Shown piece after piece: positions 46,287 through 56,894 of a stretch of DNA of 64,000 bases; position 1 is the first letter of the stretch, and each line of letters opens with the position of its first letter. The translations under genes and the position numbers were made by a program. Under the pieces are notes generated by a model that worked only from the letters and a program-made list of their open reading frames with translations, had not been told where the DNA came from and did no database searches. Source of the DNA: Actinophytocola sp. (lineage in GTDB: Bacteria > Actinomycetota > Actinomycetes > Mycobacteriales > Pseudonocardiaceae); the NCBI GenBank assembly GCA_009377395.1, contig WHUB01000002.1:47231-111230 (forward strand), given 5' to 3'.

Positions 46287-46889
46287 ATGGCGCGCAAGAA
46301 GAAGGCGGCGGACGACGCGGAGCACGGCTTCGCGGCGGAAGCCGTCGAGTCGCTGGACAAGGCCGCCGGCTCCAAAGCGCTACGGAAGGCCGCCAAGAAG
46401 GAACGCAAGGCTGCCAAGAAGGCGGCGACGGCTGACGAGGAGCAGGCCCTGACTGTGAAGAAGGCGCGCAACGCGCTGACGGTGACGAAGACGCTCCTTC
46501 CCGCTGTGCTTCCCGTCATCGCTCCGATCGCGGTGCGGGCGGCGGGGGCCTGCCGCGACGCCTACGACAGGTACCAGGCGCACCGGCTCGGCGTCGCCGT
46601 CGACTCCCTCGGCGAGTACTCCGGTCACGGCGCGGCCCTGCATGCGCGGATCGCCGGGCTCTCCGACGGCCTGAGCGAGCTGCGCGTGGGCGGCACGGCC
46701 GAGGGCGCGGCCTTCGCGGCGGAGGCGGTCGGCACCGTCCGCCAGCTCAGCTCGGCGGTGCGGGCCGCGGAGCGGATGCCGTCGGCGCGCAGGCGCGAAG
46801 CACATCGCGCCATCGCTGCCGAGCTGGACGAGATCGAGGCGACCCTGCTGCGGCATCTCGGCGTCGAAACACGGAAGGACCGAGCATGA
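46287..46889 (+). CDS. DUF6474-like Lys-rich protein
   Basis: MARKKKAADDAEHGFAAEAVESLDKAAGSKALRKAAKKERKAAKKAAT. Confidence 0.72.
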   Translation: MARKKKAADDAEHGFAAEAVESLDKAAGSKALRKAAKKERKAAKKAATADEEQALTVKKARNALTVTKTLLPAVLPVIAPIAVRAAGACRDAYDRYQAHRLGVAVDSLGEYSGHGAALHARIAGLSDGLSELRVGGTAEGAAFAAEAVGTVRQLSSAVRAAERMPSARRREAHRAIAAELDEIEATLLRHLGVETRKDRA

Positions 46890-47416
46890 CCCGACCGACA
46901 CTGACGCGCGCCGCGATCGCGGCACTGCTCGCGGTGCTGGCGCTGCTCGGGACGGCGCCGCAGGCGCTGGCGCACACCTCGCTGACCGGCTCTGACCCGG
47001 CGAAGGGGGCGAAGGTCGACGTCGCGCCGAAGCGGGTGACGCTGACCTTCGACGAGCCGGTGCAGTCCGGCGACGTCAACCAGCTCGTCGTCACCGACCC
47101 GTCGGGCGGCCAGTGGGCACACGGCCCGGTCTCGGTCGACGGCAACGAGGTGTCCCGCGCGCTCGGCCAGCTCGGCCCGGCCGGTGAGTACACCATCGGC
47201 TTCCGGGTGCTGTCCGAGGACGGCCACCCGGTGACGAGGGAGATCCCGTTCACCTACACCACCGGCACCTCGGCGGCGCCGGAGACCACCACCGGCACCT
47301 CGGGGACGAACCAGCGCGAGGACGACGCCGGTGTCCCGGTGTGGGTGTGGGTCGTCGGCGCGGTCGCCCTGCTCGGAGCGGGTGGCGCGCTCGCGGTGCG
47401 GCTCGGCCGGGAGTGA
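46886..47416 (+). CDS. CopC-domain copper resistance-like protein with C-terminal TM
   Basis: ALAHTSLTGSDPAKGAKVDVAPKRVTLTFDEPVQ. Confidence 0.9.
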   Translation: MTRPTLTRAAIAALLAVLALLGTAPQALAHTSLTGSDPAKGAKVDVAPKRVTLTFDEPVQSGDVNQLVVTDPSGGQWAHGPVSVDGNEVSRALGQLGPAGEYTIGFRVLSEDGHPVTREIPFTYTTGTSAAPETTTGTSGTNQREDDAGVPVWVWVVGAVALLGAGGALAVRLGRE

Positions 47417-47542
47417 CTAGCCGGGCCGAATTCCTAGGATCGCGCGGATCCACATGATCGGAAGCGGTGAACGGTACCGCTACGTCGGTGAACGCCACCC
47501 ACCATCCGGGCGGTTCGTACGGTTCCTCCGGTATGCGCGGAG

Positions 47543-48439
47543 TCAGCGGAACCGGGCCCAGCGCGCCATGCGACTGCCCGCTCTGAGATCCGCGAGCCTT
47601 CGTCGCAACTCCGGCCGCACCTCGGGATGGCTGCGCAGGATCGGCAGCACGCTCGTGGTCAGCTTCAACTCCCGCGCCGCTCGCAGCACCTCGAAGCCCT
47701 CCCAGGCCATGACGTCGAAGCCGTAGGCCTCCGCCAGCTCCCGGTACACCGCCCTCGGCTCGCCGAACCGCAGCACGCCGATCGCGACCGGGATCAGGTC
47801 CCATTCGGGCGGCCCGAACCCGGCCGAGTCGAAGTCGCAGAGCACCGGGCCGTCCGGCCCGGCGAGCACGTTGCCGAGATGCGCGTCGCCGTGTGCCAGC
47901 GCGGGTCGCAGCGGGAAGTCGAGCGCGTCGAGCTTGGCCTGCACCTCGTCACACCGGTCGAGCAGGAACCGCCGGTCGGCGAGGTCCAGCTCCTCGGCGT
48001 CGGCCACCCGTGACCGCACGTCGGTCAGCGGCGACCACCCGGGCAGGCCCGGCGGTGCGGGCAGCGCGTGCACTCGCCGCAGCAACAGCGCCAGGTCGGC
48101 GGGCGCCGGTCGCACCGGCCGCTCGGGCACCCGCCACCACACCGTCGCGACCTGCGCGCCTGCCGTGACCGGCTGCTCGATGCCGGGATAAAGCCGCACC
48201 GCGGGCACGTCGTGGCGGGCGAAGTGCTCGGCGACGCCGACCACCTTGGCGACCCGGTGGCGCAGCGTCTTCGAGGCCACGATGCGCACCACGACCGGCG
48301 CGGCGGCCAGCGCGAACACCGCGTTGTTCGTGAACCGCAGCAGCTCGGCGCCTGCCGGGTCGAGGCCAGCCTGCTCACAGACATCGCCGAGTGCGGCGTC
48401 GAGCTTGTCCCGCGTGAAGCGGGGATTCAGCTCCGGCAC
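47543..48439 (-). CDS. Aminoglycoside phosphotransferase-fold kinase
   Basis: PALAHGDAHLGNVLAGPDGPVLCDFDSAGFGPPEWDL. Confidence 0.9.
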   Translation of the reverse strand: MPELNPRFTRDKLDAALGDVCEQAGLDPAGAELLRFTNNAVFALAAAPVVVRIVASKTLRHRVAKVVGVAEHFARHDVPAVRLYPGIEQPVTAGAQVATVWWRVPERPVRPAPADLALLLRRVHALPAPPGLPGWSPLTDVRSRVADAEELDLADRRFLLDRCDEVQAKLDALDFPLRPALAHGDAHLGNVLAGPDGPVLCDFDSAGFGPPEWDLIPVAIGVLRFGEPRAVYRELAEAYGFDVMAWEGFEVLRAARELKLTTSVLPILRSHPEVRPELRRRLADLRAGSRMARWARFR

Positions 48440-48465
48440 CGCGTGGCAGCCTTCGGGTCGGCCGG

Positions 48466-49857
48466 CTAAGCCGCGTAGAAGGCGTTGATCCGCTCGGTGA
48501 GCTCCCGGGCGTCGGCGTTGTTCTTGCGCTTCTCCGCCTCGGCCCGCATCGGCGCCATCCGGTCCTTGACCCGCGCCGACTTGAGGCCGTCCGCCGCGTC
48601 GAGCGCCGACCGTCCCACCTTCGCGCCGTGGTCGATGTCGCCTTCGAGCAGGTGGTTCGTGGCGAGCGAGCTCAGGTTGAACGCCTTGCTGCGCGCCATG
48701 TCGTCGCCGTAGCTGTCGACTGCCCTGGTCAACGCGGGGATCGCGTACTTGGTGTGGCCGGCGCCCGCGGTGCGCGCGAGCACCGTGTGCACCGTGCCGA
48801 CCATGGCGTGCAGGTCGGTCTGGTTGAAGAACTTCACCCAGGACTCGGCGCTGTCCACGTCGGCGCGGGCGAAGGTGTCCCGGGTCATGCCGAGCAGCTT
48901 GGTCGACTGCAGCTCGTTGCCCATCTCCGCGTAGGCCCACGCCTCGTTCGCGCAGAGCACGGCGACGGCCAGCTCGGAGCCGGACTCCTGCGCCGCGATC
49001 TGACCGAGCTGGAACATCTTCAGCGCGTCGTCCGGCGACTGGTGGTGCAGGTAGACCCTGCCCATCCGGTACAGCACGTTGGCGACGAGCGGGTGGCTGC
49101 CGCCCTCCTTGCCAAGTTCGAGCGCGTTGGCGAAGTGGGTGCGTGCCGAGTCGACGAGCCCGGTGTCGAACGAGGTCCACCCCGCGACGTTGTGCAGGTC
49201 GGCGAGCGCGACGTAGAGCCGCGACCTGACCTGGTCCGTTCCACTCGCCGTGAGCATCTGCCTGCCCCACGACAGCTGTGCGACGACGGCGTCGCGGCAG
49301 AAGCCGCCGCCGTACTGGTAGTCGAGTGCGCGCAAGGCACGGGTAGCGGCTTCGACCTGGCGCACGTCGGCCATGCCGATGCGCGCCGGTGCCGGCGTCG
49401 TCGCCGGGCTCGCCGCGGCCCACGAGCCGGAGTCCACGGCGAACACGGTCGCGCCCATCGTGACCTGGGCGGCGTGCGCAAGGAACCTCCGTCGTTTCAC
49501 CGCCTCGTCCTCCTCAGCGTGTTCAGCGCCGTCACTGCCGGCAGCGACGACCTTGGTCTGCGTGGCCTCGTCGTAGGCGAGACCCATGTAGCCACGCGGG
49601 ATGCCGAGACCGTCGGCGATCCTGGCGAGCACGTCATAGGCCATGACCTGCCTGCCCTTGAGGATCTCGGACACCTCGGACTGCGACTGGCCGGTCATCG
49701 CGGCGATCTGCCGCTGCGAGATGCCGTGACGGCGCAGCAGCCGATACACCGAGCTGACCCGCCTGGCGGCGAGCGCCTCGCGCATCTCGTCGTCTTCCCA
49801 GGCCTCGGTGGGGATCGGGTGAGACTCGGGAACGGACTCAGTCGCTTCCATCGGCAA
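48466..49857 (-). CDS. XRE-family regulator with TPR-like C-terminal domain
   Basis: LLRRHGISQRQIAAMTGQSQSEVSEILKGRQVMAYDVLARIADGLGIPRGYMGLAYDE followed by helical repeats. Confidence 0.9.
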   Translation of the reverse strand: MPMEATESVPESHPIPTEAWEDDEMREALAARRVSSVYRLLRRHGISQRQIAAMTGQSQSEVSEILKGRQVMAYDVLARIADGLGIPRGYMGLAYDEATQTKVVAAGSDGAEHAEEDEAVKRRRFLAHAAQVTMGATVFAVDSGSWAAASPATTPAPARIGMADVRQVEAATRALRALDYQYGGGFCRDAVVAQLSWGRQMLTASGTDQVRSRLYVALADLHNVAGWTSFDTGLVDSARTHFANALELGKEGGSHPLVANVLYRMGRVYLHHQSPDDALKMFQLGQIAAQESGSELAVAVLCANEAWAYAEMGNELQSTKLLGMTRDTFARADVDSAESWVKFFNQTDLHAMVGTVHTVLARTAGAGHTKYAIPALTRAVDSYGDDMARSKAFNLSSLATNHLLEGDIDHGAKVGRSALDAADGLKSARVKDRMAPMRAEAEKRKNNADARELTERINAFYAA

Positions 49858-50212
49858 GCATCCTCATCAGGAGTGGCTTCGTGCTGAAGAGTAGACACAC
49901 CCATTCAACCGCGCGAAATCCCGAAATTGAACCCTTGATCGGCTGAGACGAACTTCCGTGACCGCTCATCGCACGGTCGTGCCGGTCGCCGCTGCCCTCT
50001 CCCATACGCCGCTGTGGACGCGCAGTCTTAACTCAGCGCTCCATGAGCGCAGCAGGGACCGACCGACCACGAAGAGCGGAGATGATCCGGTGGAGCTCCT
50101 CGACTCGCTTGCGAGCCGGCGCATCGGGGCAGTCGCCAACCCGGCACGTCCCGCACGGCGTCCGCTCCCACCGAACACGCATCGCGACGCCGCTAACACT
50201 GAGAGTGACGTT

Positions 50213-50416
50213 ATGCGGGAGGTGGAGAACGGCCAGACCGTCTGGCGGATCAGCTGCGGCGACATGATCAACCGGGATCGCTGCGTGACGGTGTTCGCGG
50301 ACAACGGCGAGGTCGTCGTCGTCGGACCTCCCGGCGAGACAGCACGGCTCACGAACGGTCAGGTCGGTCAGCTTCGCGCTGCCTTGAACGAAGCGGCAAA
50401 GCTCGCGGAAAGGTAA
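50213..50416 (+). CDS. Small conserved-looking protein divergent from XRE-TPR regulator
   Basis: MREVENGQTVWRISCGDMINRDRCVTVFADNGEVVVVGPPGETARLTNGQVGQLRAALNEAAKLAER. Confidence 0.65.
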   Translation: MREVENGQTVWRISCGDMINRDRCVTVFADNGEVVVVGPPGETARLTNGQVGQLRAALNEAAKLAER

Positions 50417-50424
50417 GGCTCACA

Positions 50425-50790
50425 GTGGACCAGATCCTCGGCCAGGTGCTCCGCAACGCGGTCTGGGAGCGGCTGGACACGCTGGCATCGCTCGCAGACG
50501 ACGCCGACGCGGGATCGTTTGCCTCGGTCGCCCGTACCGAACTGCCCCGGCTTGCCCAGGCATGGCGCGCGATGCTCAGCGCGCACGAGCCGGACGACAG
50601 GGGCGACTGCCCCACCTGCTCGACCCGCTGGCACCGCAGCAAGGCGCCGTGCTCGGTCTGGCAGGCGGCGCACGAGCACCTCGTCGCGGGTGGCCTGTCC
50701 TACGCCCCCGCGCAACGCACGTCGTCCGGCGCCACGGCGGGACGTCACGCGCTGCGGCTGCCCCAGGTCGCGGGCCTCGGCGCCGGTTGA
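50425..50790 (+). CDS. Small Cys-containing hypothetical protein
   Basis: GTG start 8 bp after previous stop with AAAGG upstream; CPTCSTRWHRSKAPC motif. Confidence 0.65.
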   Translation: MDQILGQVLRNAVWERLDTLASLADDADAGSFASVARTELPRLAQAWRAMLSAHEPDDRGDCPTCSTRWHRSKAPCSVWQAAHEHLVAGGLSYAPAQRTSSGATAGRHALRLPQVAGLGAG

Positions 50791-51160
50791 CCCACCAGAC
50801 CTGGCGATGATCGCTGACCGAACCGCCCCCATCGGCCACCGCTGATCATCCGCCACCGGCCGCGGCCAGGCTCGTCCGTCCCCCCGAGCGTCATGAGCCT
50901 GGCTGCGGCCACCCCGACAACTTGCAAATTTCATATCGCTGACCGCCCATCCCCCAAACCCCGCGGGCCGGTGCCGCGCTCCCCCTCCCCCGACCGGCGC
51001 CGGCCCGCGGCCCGTTTCGGGCATCGCCCGCATGGCGTAACATGAAAATCTGTCCTGCGTTGCAATGGCTGAGACCACGGTGACCCCACCGCTGTCTCCG
51101 CCCGTGGCACACGACGCCGCGTGGGGGAACCGCAGGGATGCGAACAGCGAGGAGATGTGC

Positions 51161-51820
51161 GTGTCCGACGTCCATACGGTCCCAAAGGTGGAGTCTGTGG
51201 TCCTACCATCCGAGTTCACTCCGCTTCGCCGTAAACCGGTGCAGCAGCGCAGCGCGAAGCGGGTGGAGAAGATGCTCGACGCGTGCGCCGAGCTGCTCGA
51301 CGACATCGGCTACGACGCCCTGACCACCACGCTGATCGCCAAGCGCGCCGAGGTGGCCGTCGGGTCGCTGTACCAGTTCTTCCCCGACAAGCGCGCCGTG
51401 GTGCAGGCGCTGACCCAGCGCAACCTCGAGCAGTTCATGCAGTCGGTGCAGGACCACATGAGCGAGGTCGACCCCAGCCACTGGTGGGACGTCGTCGACG
51501 GGCTGCTCGACGTCTACCTGCGGATGCACCGCGAGCACCCGGGCTTCTCCAAGGTCCACTTCGGCGACGTCGTCGACGTCAGGCTGCTCGACTCCCGGCG
51601 CGACAACAACACCGTCGTCTCCGACGCGATCACCGCGCTGCTCGGTGGGTGGATCGACCTGCCGGAAGACGAGATCAGGATGCCGGTCGCGCTCGCCGTC
51701 GAAGCGGCGGACGGGCTACTCAAGCTGGCGTTCCGGCGCGATCCCGAGGGCGACCAGCAGATCGTCGACGAGACAAAGCACCTGATCAAGGTCTACCTGG
51801 AGAGCCGGTTCGGCAGCTAA
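51161..51820 (+). CDS. TetR-family transcriptional regulator (alternative ATG at 51155)
   Basis: LLDDIGYDALTTTLIAKRAEVAVGSLYQFFPDKRAVVQALTQRN. Confidence 0.92.
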   Translation: MSDVHTVPKVESVVLPSEFTPLRRKPVQQRSAKRVEKMLDACAELLDDIGYDALTTTLIAKRAEVAVGSLYQFFPDKRAVVQALTQRNLEQFMQSVQDHMSEVDPSHWWDVVDGLLDVYLRMHREHPGFSKVHFGDVVDVRLLDSRRDNNTVVSDAITALLGGWIDLPEDEIRMPVALAVEAADGLLKLAFRRDPEGDQQIVDETKHLIKVYLESRFGS

Positions 51821-52989
51821 CCGAAGTTCTGACCCTCGCCCCGGTAGGTGGGCACGGTGCGCTCGCGGCGGTCGCCGCTGACGACGTGGTAGACGTCGAA
51901 GCGTTCCGCCACCTCACCGGCCTTGGCGTGCCGTAACCAGACTTTGTCGCCGACCGCGAGCCGATCGGCCACAGCGCCGGTCACCGGCGTCTGCACCTCG
52001 CCCGCGCCCTCCCAGCGCAGCAGCCGCAGCCCAGCAGGCAGGTGCGGGCGAGGCAGCCGTGACGGGCTCGGCGTGCCCGAAGCGACGTAACCACCCGCGA
52101 ACAGCGTCACGATGCCGCGTGCCGGTCTGCGCACCACCGGCAACGCGAACAGCACCGCGGGCCGGGGCCGGAAGCCCCGGTAACCGTCGAACAGGGTCGG
52201 CCCGATCAGCCCGGAACCGGCGGCGACCTCGGTGACCGACGGGTCCGCGACGGTCGTCTCGATGCTGCCGGTGCCACCGCCGTTGACGAACTCGACGTCG
52301 GCGACCTCGCGCACCGCCCGCACCGTGGCCGCCCGGCGTCGGCTCAGCTCGGCGGCGGAGCGCCGCCGCATCAGCCGGATCGCCAGCGACGTCACCGGGT
52401 TCCGGGCGGCATCGCCCACCCCGGCGACCTGCCCCTCGTAGCCCATGAGACCGACGAGGTCGAAGCCGCGATCGCTGACCTGCCGCGCGAACGCCGCCGC
52501 CCGCTCCGGGGTGTGGATCGGTGAGCGGCGCGGGCCGATGTGCAGCCCCGGCAGCGGCCGCCAGGAGACGTCGAGCTCGAGACAGACGCGCAACGGCGGG
52601 CGGTCCGGCCCGAGCAGCGTGTCGATCAGGTCGAGGTGCTCGGCGGAGTCGACCGTGATCGTGATGGCCGCGCGGGCGGCGGCGTCGGCGGCAAGCGCGC
52701 GCAGTGCCGTCGCGTCGACCGTCGGGTAGGCGACGAGGATGTCGTCGCTGCCGCCGCACCGGTGCAGCCACAGTGCCTCGGCCAGCGAGTAGGCGAGCAC
52801 ACCCGCCGTTCCCGGCGCGGCGAGCGCGCGGTCGAGCAGGTATCGGCAGCGCAGCGACTTGCTCGCCACCCTGATCGGCGTGCCGTTCGCGCGGCGCACC
52901 AGGTCGGCGAGGTTGGCGTCGAACGCGTCGATGTCGACGACCGCGAGTGGCGCGTCGAGGCCGGCCGTCGCCCGGTCGTACCTGGCCAT
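51817..52989 (-). CDS. Alanine racemase-fold amino acid deaminase/aldolase-like protein
   Basis: APLAVVDIDAFDANLADLVRRANGTPIRVASKSLRC; VEFVNGGGTGSIETT. Confidence 0.87.
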   Translation of the reverse strand: MARYDRATAGLDAPLAVVDIDAFDANLADLVRRANGTPIRVASKSLRCRYLLDRALAAPGTAGVLAYSLAEALWLHRCGGSDDILVAYPTVDATALRALAADAAARAAITITVDSAEHLDLIDTLLGPDRPPLRVCLELDVSWRPLPGLHIGPRRSPIHTPERAAAFARQVSDRGFDLVGLMGYEGQVAGVGDAARNPVTSLAIRLMRRRSAAELSRRRAATVRAVREVADVEFVNGGGTGSIETTVADPSVTEVAAGSGLIGPTLFDGYRGFRPRPAVLFALPVVRRPARGIVTLFAGGYVASGTPSPSRLPRPHLPAGLRLLRWEGAGEVQTPVTGAVADRLAVGDKVWLRHAKAGEVAERFDVYHVVSGDRRERTVPTYRGEGQNFG

Positions 52990-53001
52990 GGGATTACCCT
53001 A

Positions 53002-53020
53002 ATACGAAGAAAATTCGTAT
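53002..53020. promoter_or_regulatory. Inverted repeat ATACGAA-GAAAA-TTCGTAT, candidate operator
   Basis: Perfect 7-bp arms, 12 bp upstream of the ATG of 51817-52989. Confidence 0.65.
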
Positions 53021-53060
53021 CCTACGGGCAAGCGTACCGGAAACAGCGGCGCGGTGTGGG

Positions 53061-53714
53061 TTACCGCAGCGCGGCCACGGCGTCCGCGATGGCGGTGTCG
53101 CCGGAGACCAGCTCCAGCGTCGTGCCGATGGTGGCCGGCTCGTCGAGCAGCGCGAGCAGCACGGCCGCGACGTCGTCGCGCGGCACGTCGGCGCGTTCGG
53201 TATGCCCGGCGAGGTACACCAGCCCGGTGCCCGGCTCGTCGGTGAGCCTGCCGGGCCGGAGGATGGTCCAGTCGAGATCGCGCGCCCGCAGGTCGTCCTC
53301 GGCGGCGGCCTTGGCTCGCAGGTAGGCGGCGAACACCTCGCCCACGGCGGGGTCGTCGGCCCGCTCCAGCGCCATCGCGCTGATCTGCAGGTGCCGTCGC
53401 ACACCCGCCGCCGAGGCGGCGTCGGCGAACAGCCCGGCCGCCGCCCGGTCCACCGTCTCCTTGCGTTCGACGCCGCTGCCGGGTCCGGCGCCCGCCGCGA
53501 ACACGGCGGCGTCCGCGCCGCGCAGCACGTTCTCGACCTCGGCGACGCCCGCGGTCTCCAGGTCGACGACGGCCGCCTCGGCACCGGCCTCGGCGAGATC
53601 GGTGCTGTGGCTGGGGTTCCGCACGATGCCGATGACCTCGTCACCGCGAGCGGAGAGCAATGTGGACAGTCGAAGGGCGATCTTGCCGTGACCGCCGGCG
53701 ATCACTACGCGCAT
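53061..53714 (-). CDS. NAD(P)-binding SDR (NAD(P)H-binding family)
   Basis: MRVVIAGGHGKIALRLSTLLSARGDEVIGIVRNP. Confidence 0.9.
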   Translation of the reverse strand: MRVVIAGGHGKIALRLSTLLSARGDEVIGIVRNPSHSTDLAEAGAEAAVVDLETAGVAEVENVLRGADAAVFAAGAGPGSGVERKETVDRAAAGLFADAASAAGVRRHLQISAMALERADDPAVGEVFAAYLRAKAAAEDDLRARDLDWTILRPGRLTDEPGTGLVYLAGHTERADVPRDDVAAVLLALLDEPATIGTTLELVSGDTAIADAVAALR

Positions 53715-53740
53715 GACTGGCCAGCGTAGTCGCGCGTCGG

Positions 53741-54397
53741 TCAGTCCACACCGGCCGGGACCTCGTCCACGGCCAGCAGTTGCTCGTAGGCGATCTCGTT
53801 CAGCCAGCGGGACAGCGCGTCGTCCGCGAGCATCATCCGCTCCGGCCTGCCGGGCAGATCGCGCTGCACGATGTTGTCGTCGTCGACCGAGAGCACGTCG
53901 AGCCCGTACGCGCGGGCGCGCGGCAGGCAGTTGTTGACGTAGTCGTGGGTCAACATGGCCGTGTCCGGCAGCACCATCGCGGCGTCGAAGTACCGCGCGA
54001 ACGGCACCGCCCACGCCAGCCCGGTGCGCCAGTGCCGCGCGACGGCGATGACGCCGAGGACCTCGACGGCGGGCGCGGGCGCCTCGTGCGCGAGCTCAGG
54101 CCAGGTCCAGGTGGACACGCTGGCGCGGTCGATCACCGGCGGCATCCCGGTCGCGATGCGCTCGGCGTGGGCGTCCGGCCGCAGCCGCGCGACGAGGTGC
54201 ACCCGGCGGCCGAGCAGCGTCTGCCTCGGCAGCACGACGCCGTCCTTGCCGAGGACCGCGGCGGCCTCCTGCGCGATCTCGTGCGTGCTCGACGGAAGCG
54301 GGCCGGGGGGCACGACCCGGGTCGGGCTCGTCGCCGCGCGATGCGCCGCCGAGGTCGCAGCATCAGAACCCGTACGTCCCGGTGTTGCCGCCACGTG
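53741..54397 (-). CDS. Conserved hypothetical protein (start uncertain)
   Basis: Long ORF, WTWPELAHEAPAPAVEVLGVIAVARHWRTGLAWAVPF. Confidence 0.65.
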   Translation of the reverse strand, partial: HVAATPGRTGSDAATSAAHRAATSPTRVVPPGPLPSSTHEIAQEAAAVLGKDGVVLPRQTLLGRRVHLVARLRPDAHAERIATGMPPVIDRASVSTWTWPELAHEAPAPAVEVLGVIAVARHWRTGLAWAVPFARYFDAAMVLPDTAMLTHDYVNNCLPRARAYGLDVLSVDDDNIVQRDLPGRPERMMLADDALSRWLNEIAYEQLLAVDEVPAGVD

Positions 54398-54898
54398 GTC
54401 AGCCTCCCTAGATGTCACAAACCAGCAGGGCCGCTCGCTCCGAGCGGCACATGTCCTGCGTACCAAGCCGGATGTACCTACGTCTGTATCTCGGCACCCT
54501 GCCTGCGATCGGCGGCACGCAGTTGTCGGTGACCGGTCGATAGGCGGTCAACAGGCTTCGGTCGGACGGTGCGGCCGGATGGGTGAGTGCTCTAGCACGT
54601 TGGCATACGTTTGGCCCAGTGGCTGTTACCCAGCGCGAACACACACCCGACACGACCAGGCGTTATGTCCTCGCCGCGTGGTCCCCAGTCCGTGATGTTC
54701 GTGTTCGGCGACCGGGCCGGTCGGGTGCTCGTTGCCGCTCATCGACAGCCGCCGACAGCTCACCGGCGATCACGTCGTTCAGCGGCGGATTTGCCGTTGG
54801 TCGTGGCGAGACGTATATCTCACGACGGCGCTCGGGACCACCACCGTGGCCGCGACGCGCCGTAAGGTGAGCAACGCCGCTGAAACATTGGAGGTCGC

Positions 54899-55975
54899 AT
54901 GCGCTCACCGAAGGACTTCTTCGCGCCGCTGGCCCTCGGCGCGCCGGAGCCCGTCCGCGAGATCCCCTTCCGGCCGTCGCGGATGATCCACTTCTTCGAC
55001 CCGAGCAACGAGAAGATGCGCACCAAGGCGCCGTCGATCGCGGCGAAGGTCGACGTGCTGCTCGGCAATCTCGAAGACGCCGTGTCCGCCGACAACAAGG
55101 AGGCCGCGCGCAACGGCCTCGTCGAGGTGGCCAAGGCGAACGACTTCGGCCAGACGCAGCTGTGGACCCGCGTCAACAGCCTCGACTCGCCGTGGGCGCT
55201 CGACGACCTGACCACGCTGGTGACCGAGATCGGCGACAAGCTCGACGTCATCATGGTGCCGAAGGTCGAGGGCGCGCAGGACATCCACTACGTCGACCGG
55301 CTGCTCGCGCAGCTGGAGGCCCGAGCCGGGCTGACGAAACCGTTGCTGGTGCACGCGATTCTCGAAACGGCGAGCGGTGTGGCCAATGTGGAGGACATCG
55401 CGGGCGCGAGCCCGAGGATGCAGGGCATCTCGCTCGGCCCGGCCGACCTCGCCGCGAGCCGCCGGATGAAGACGACCCGCGTCGGTGGCGGGCACCCAGG
55501 CTATTTGGTGCGCACCGACCCGACCGGCGAGGACCTGAACGAGGGACGCACCAGCTATCAGCAGGACCTGTGGCACTACACCGTGGCGCGCATGGTCGAC
55601 GCCTGCGCGATGCACGGGATCCTGCCGTACTACGGGCCGTTCGGCGACATCCGCGACGTCGTCGGCTGCGAGGACCAGTTCCGCAACGCGTTCCTGCTCG
55701 GCTGCGTCGGCGCGTGGAGCCTGCACCCGGCGCAGATCGACATCGCGAAGAAAGTGTTTTCGCCCGCGGCGGAGGACGTCGCGTGGGCGCGGCGGGTCAT
55801 CGCGGCGATGGGCGACGGCACCGGCGCGGTGATGATCGACGGCAAGATGCAGGACGACGCGACCTACAAGCAGTGCAAGGTCGTCGCGGAGCTGGCCGAC
55901 GGGCTCGCCGCCCGCGACCCGGAGCTCGCCGAGGCGTACGACGCCGCCACGAAGGAGGCGATGGCCGGTGAATGA
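54899..55975 (+). CDS. HpcH/HpaI aldolase / malyl-CoA lyase family protein
   Basis: [84 protein letters not shown]. Confidence 0.9.
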   Translation: MRSPKDFFAPLALGAPEPVREIPFRPSRMIHFFDPSNEKMRTKAPSIAAKVDVLLGNLEDAVSADNKEAARNGLVEVAKANDFGQTQLWTRVNSLDSPWALDDLTTLVTEIGDKLDVIMVPKVEGAQDIHYVDRLLAQLEARAGLTKPLLVHAILETASGVANVEDIAGASPRMQGISLGPADLAASRRMKTTRVGGGHPGYLVRTDPTGEDLNEGRTSYQQDLWHYTVARMVDACAMHGILPYYGPFGDIRDVVGCEDQFRNAFLLGCVGAWSLHPAQIDIAKKVFSPAAEDVAWARRVIAAMGDGTGAVMIDGKMQDDATYKQCKVVAELADGLAARDPELAEAYDAATKEAMAGE

Positions 55976-56876
55976 GACGGTGAATCAGAAACAGGCCGAG
56001 CCGACGCTGCAGGCGTTGCGGCCCCGGCGGTCGGTGCTCTACATGCCGGGCGCCAACGAGCGCGCGCTGGAGAAGGCGAAGACGCTCGACGCGGACGCGG
56101 TGATCCTCGACCTCGAGGACGCGGTGGCCCCCGACGCCAAGGCGGACGCCCGCGAGCGGGTGTGTGCGGCGGCCGCGTCCGGTGAGTACGGCGCGCGCGA
56201 GGTGACCATCCGCGTCAACGGCATCGACACCGACTGGCACGAGGCCGACCTGCGCGCCGCCGCGAAGGCCGGGCCGGACGGCGTCGTGGTGCCGAAGGTG
56301 AACTCGGCGCAGGAGGTGCACGCCATCGAGCGGGCACTCGAGTTCGCCGGCGCGCCGGAGCACACGAAGATCTGGGCGATGGTCGAGACGCCGATCGCGA
56401 TGCTGCGCGCGGCCGACATCGCCGCGGCGAGCGACCGGCTGACCGTGCTCGTGATGGGCACCAACGATCTCGCCAAGGAGCTGCACGCCGAGTTCGTGCC
56501 CGGCAGGGCGCCGCTGCTCGGCGGGCTGTCGCTGGCGCTGCTCGCCGCCCGCGCGACCGGGAAGGTGATCCTGGACGGCGTCTACAACGACGTGAAGGAC
56601 ACCGAGGGCTTCGAGGCGGAATGCCTACAGGGGCGGCAGATGGGCTTCGACGGCAAGACGTTGATCCATCCGGCGCAGCTCGAACCGTGCAACCGGGTGT
56701 TCGCGCCGTCCGAGGACGAGGTTGCCCACTCCCGCAAGGTGATCGAGGCGTTCGACGCCGCGACGGCCGAGGGCAAGGGCGTCGTCACCGTCGACGACCG
56801 CATGATCGAGAACCTGCACGTCGACAACGCCCGCCGCATCCTCGCCATGGCCGACGCCATCGCGGCACGGGGTTGA
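55968..56876 (+). CDS. HpcH/HpaI aldolase / citrate lyase beta subunit-like protein
   Basis: [62 protein letters not shown]. Confidence 0.92.
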   Translation: MNETVNQKQAEPTLQALRPRRSVLYMPGANERALEKAKTLDADAVILDLEDAVAPDAKADARERVCAAAASGEYGAREVTIRVNGIDTDWHEADLRAAAKAGPDGVVVPKVNSAQEVHAIERALEFAGAPEHTKIWAMVETPIAMLRAADIAAASDRLTVLVMGTNDLAKELHAEFVPGRAPLLGGLSLALLAARATGKVILDGVYNDVKDTEGFEAECLQGRQMGFDGKTLIHPAQLEPCNRVFAPSEDEVAHSRKVIEAFDAATAEGKGVVTVDDRMIENLHVDNARRILAMADAIAARG

Positions 56877-56894
56877 TCGCCGTATGATCCGGCC

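Noticed and set aside
54398-54898. Possible gene or degraded gene in the 500-bp gap upstream of the malyl-CoA lyase-like genes
   Set aside because: Short ORFs in all frames lack recognisable motifs and good starts; not enough evidence to call
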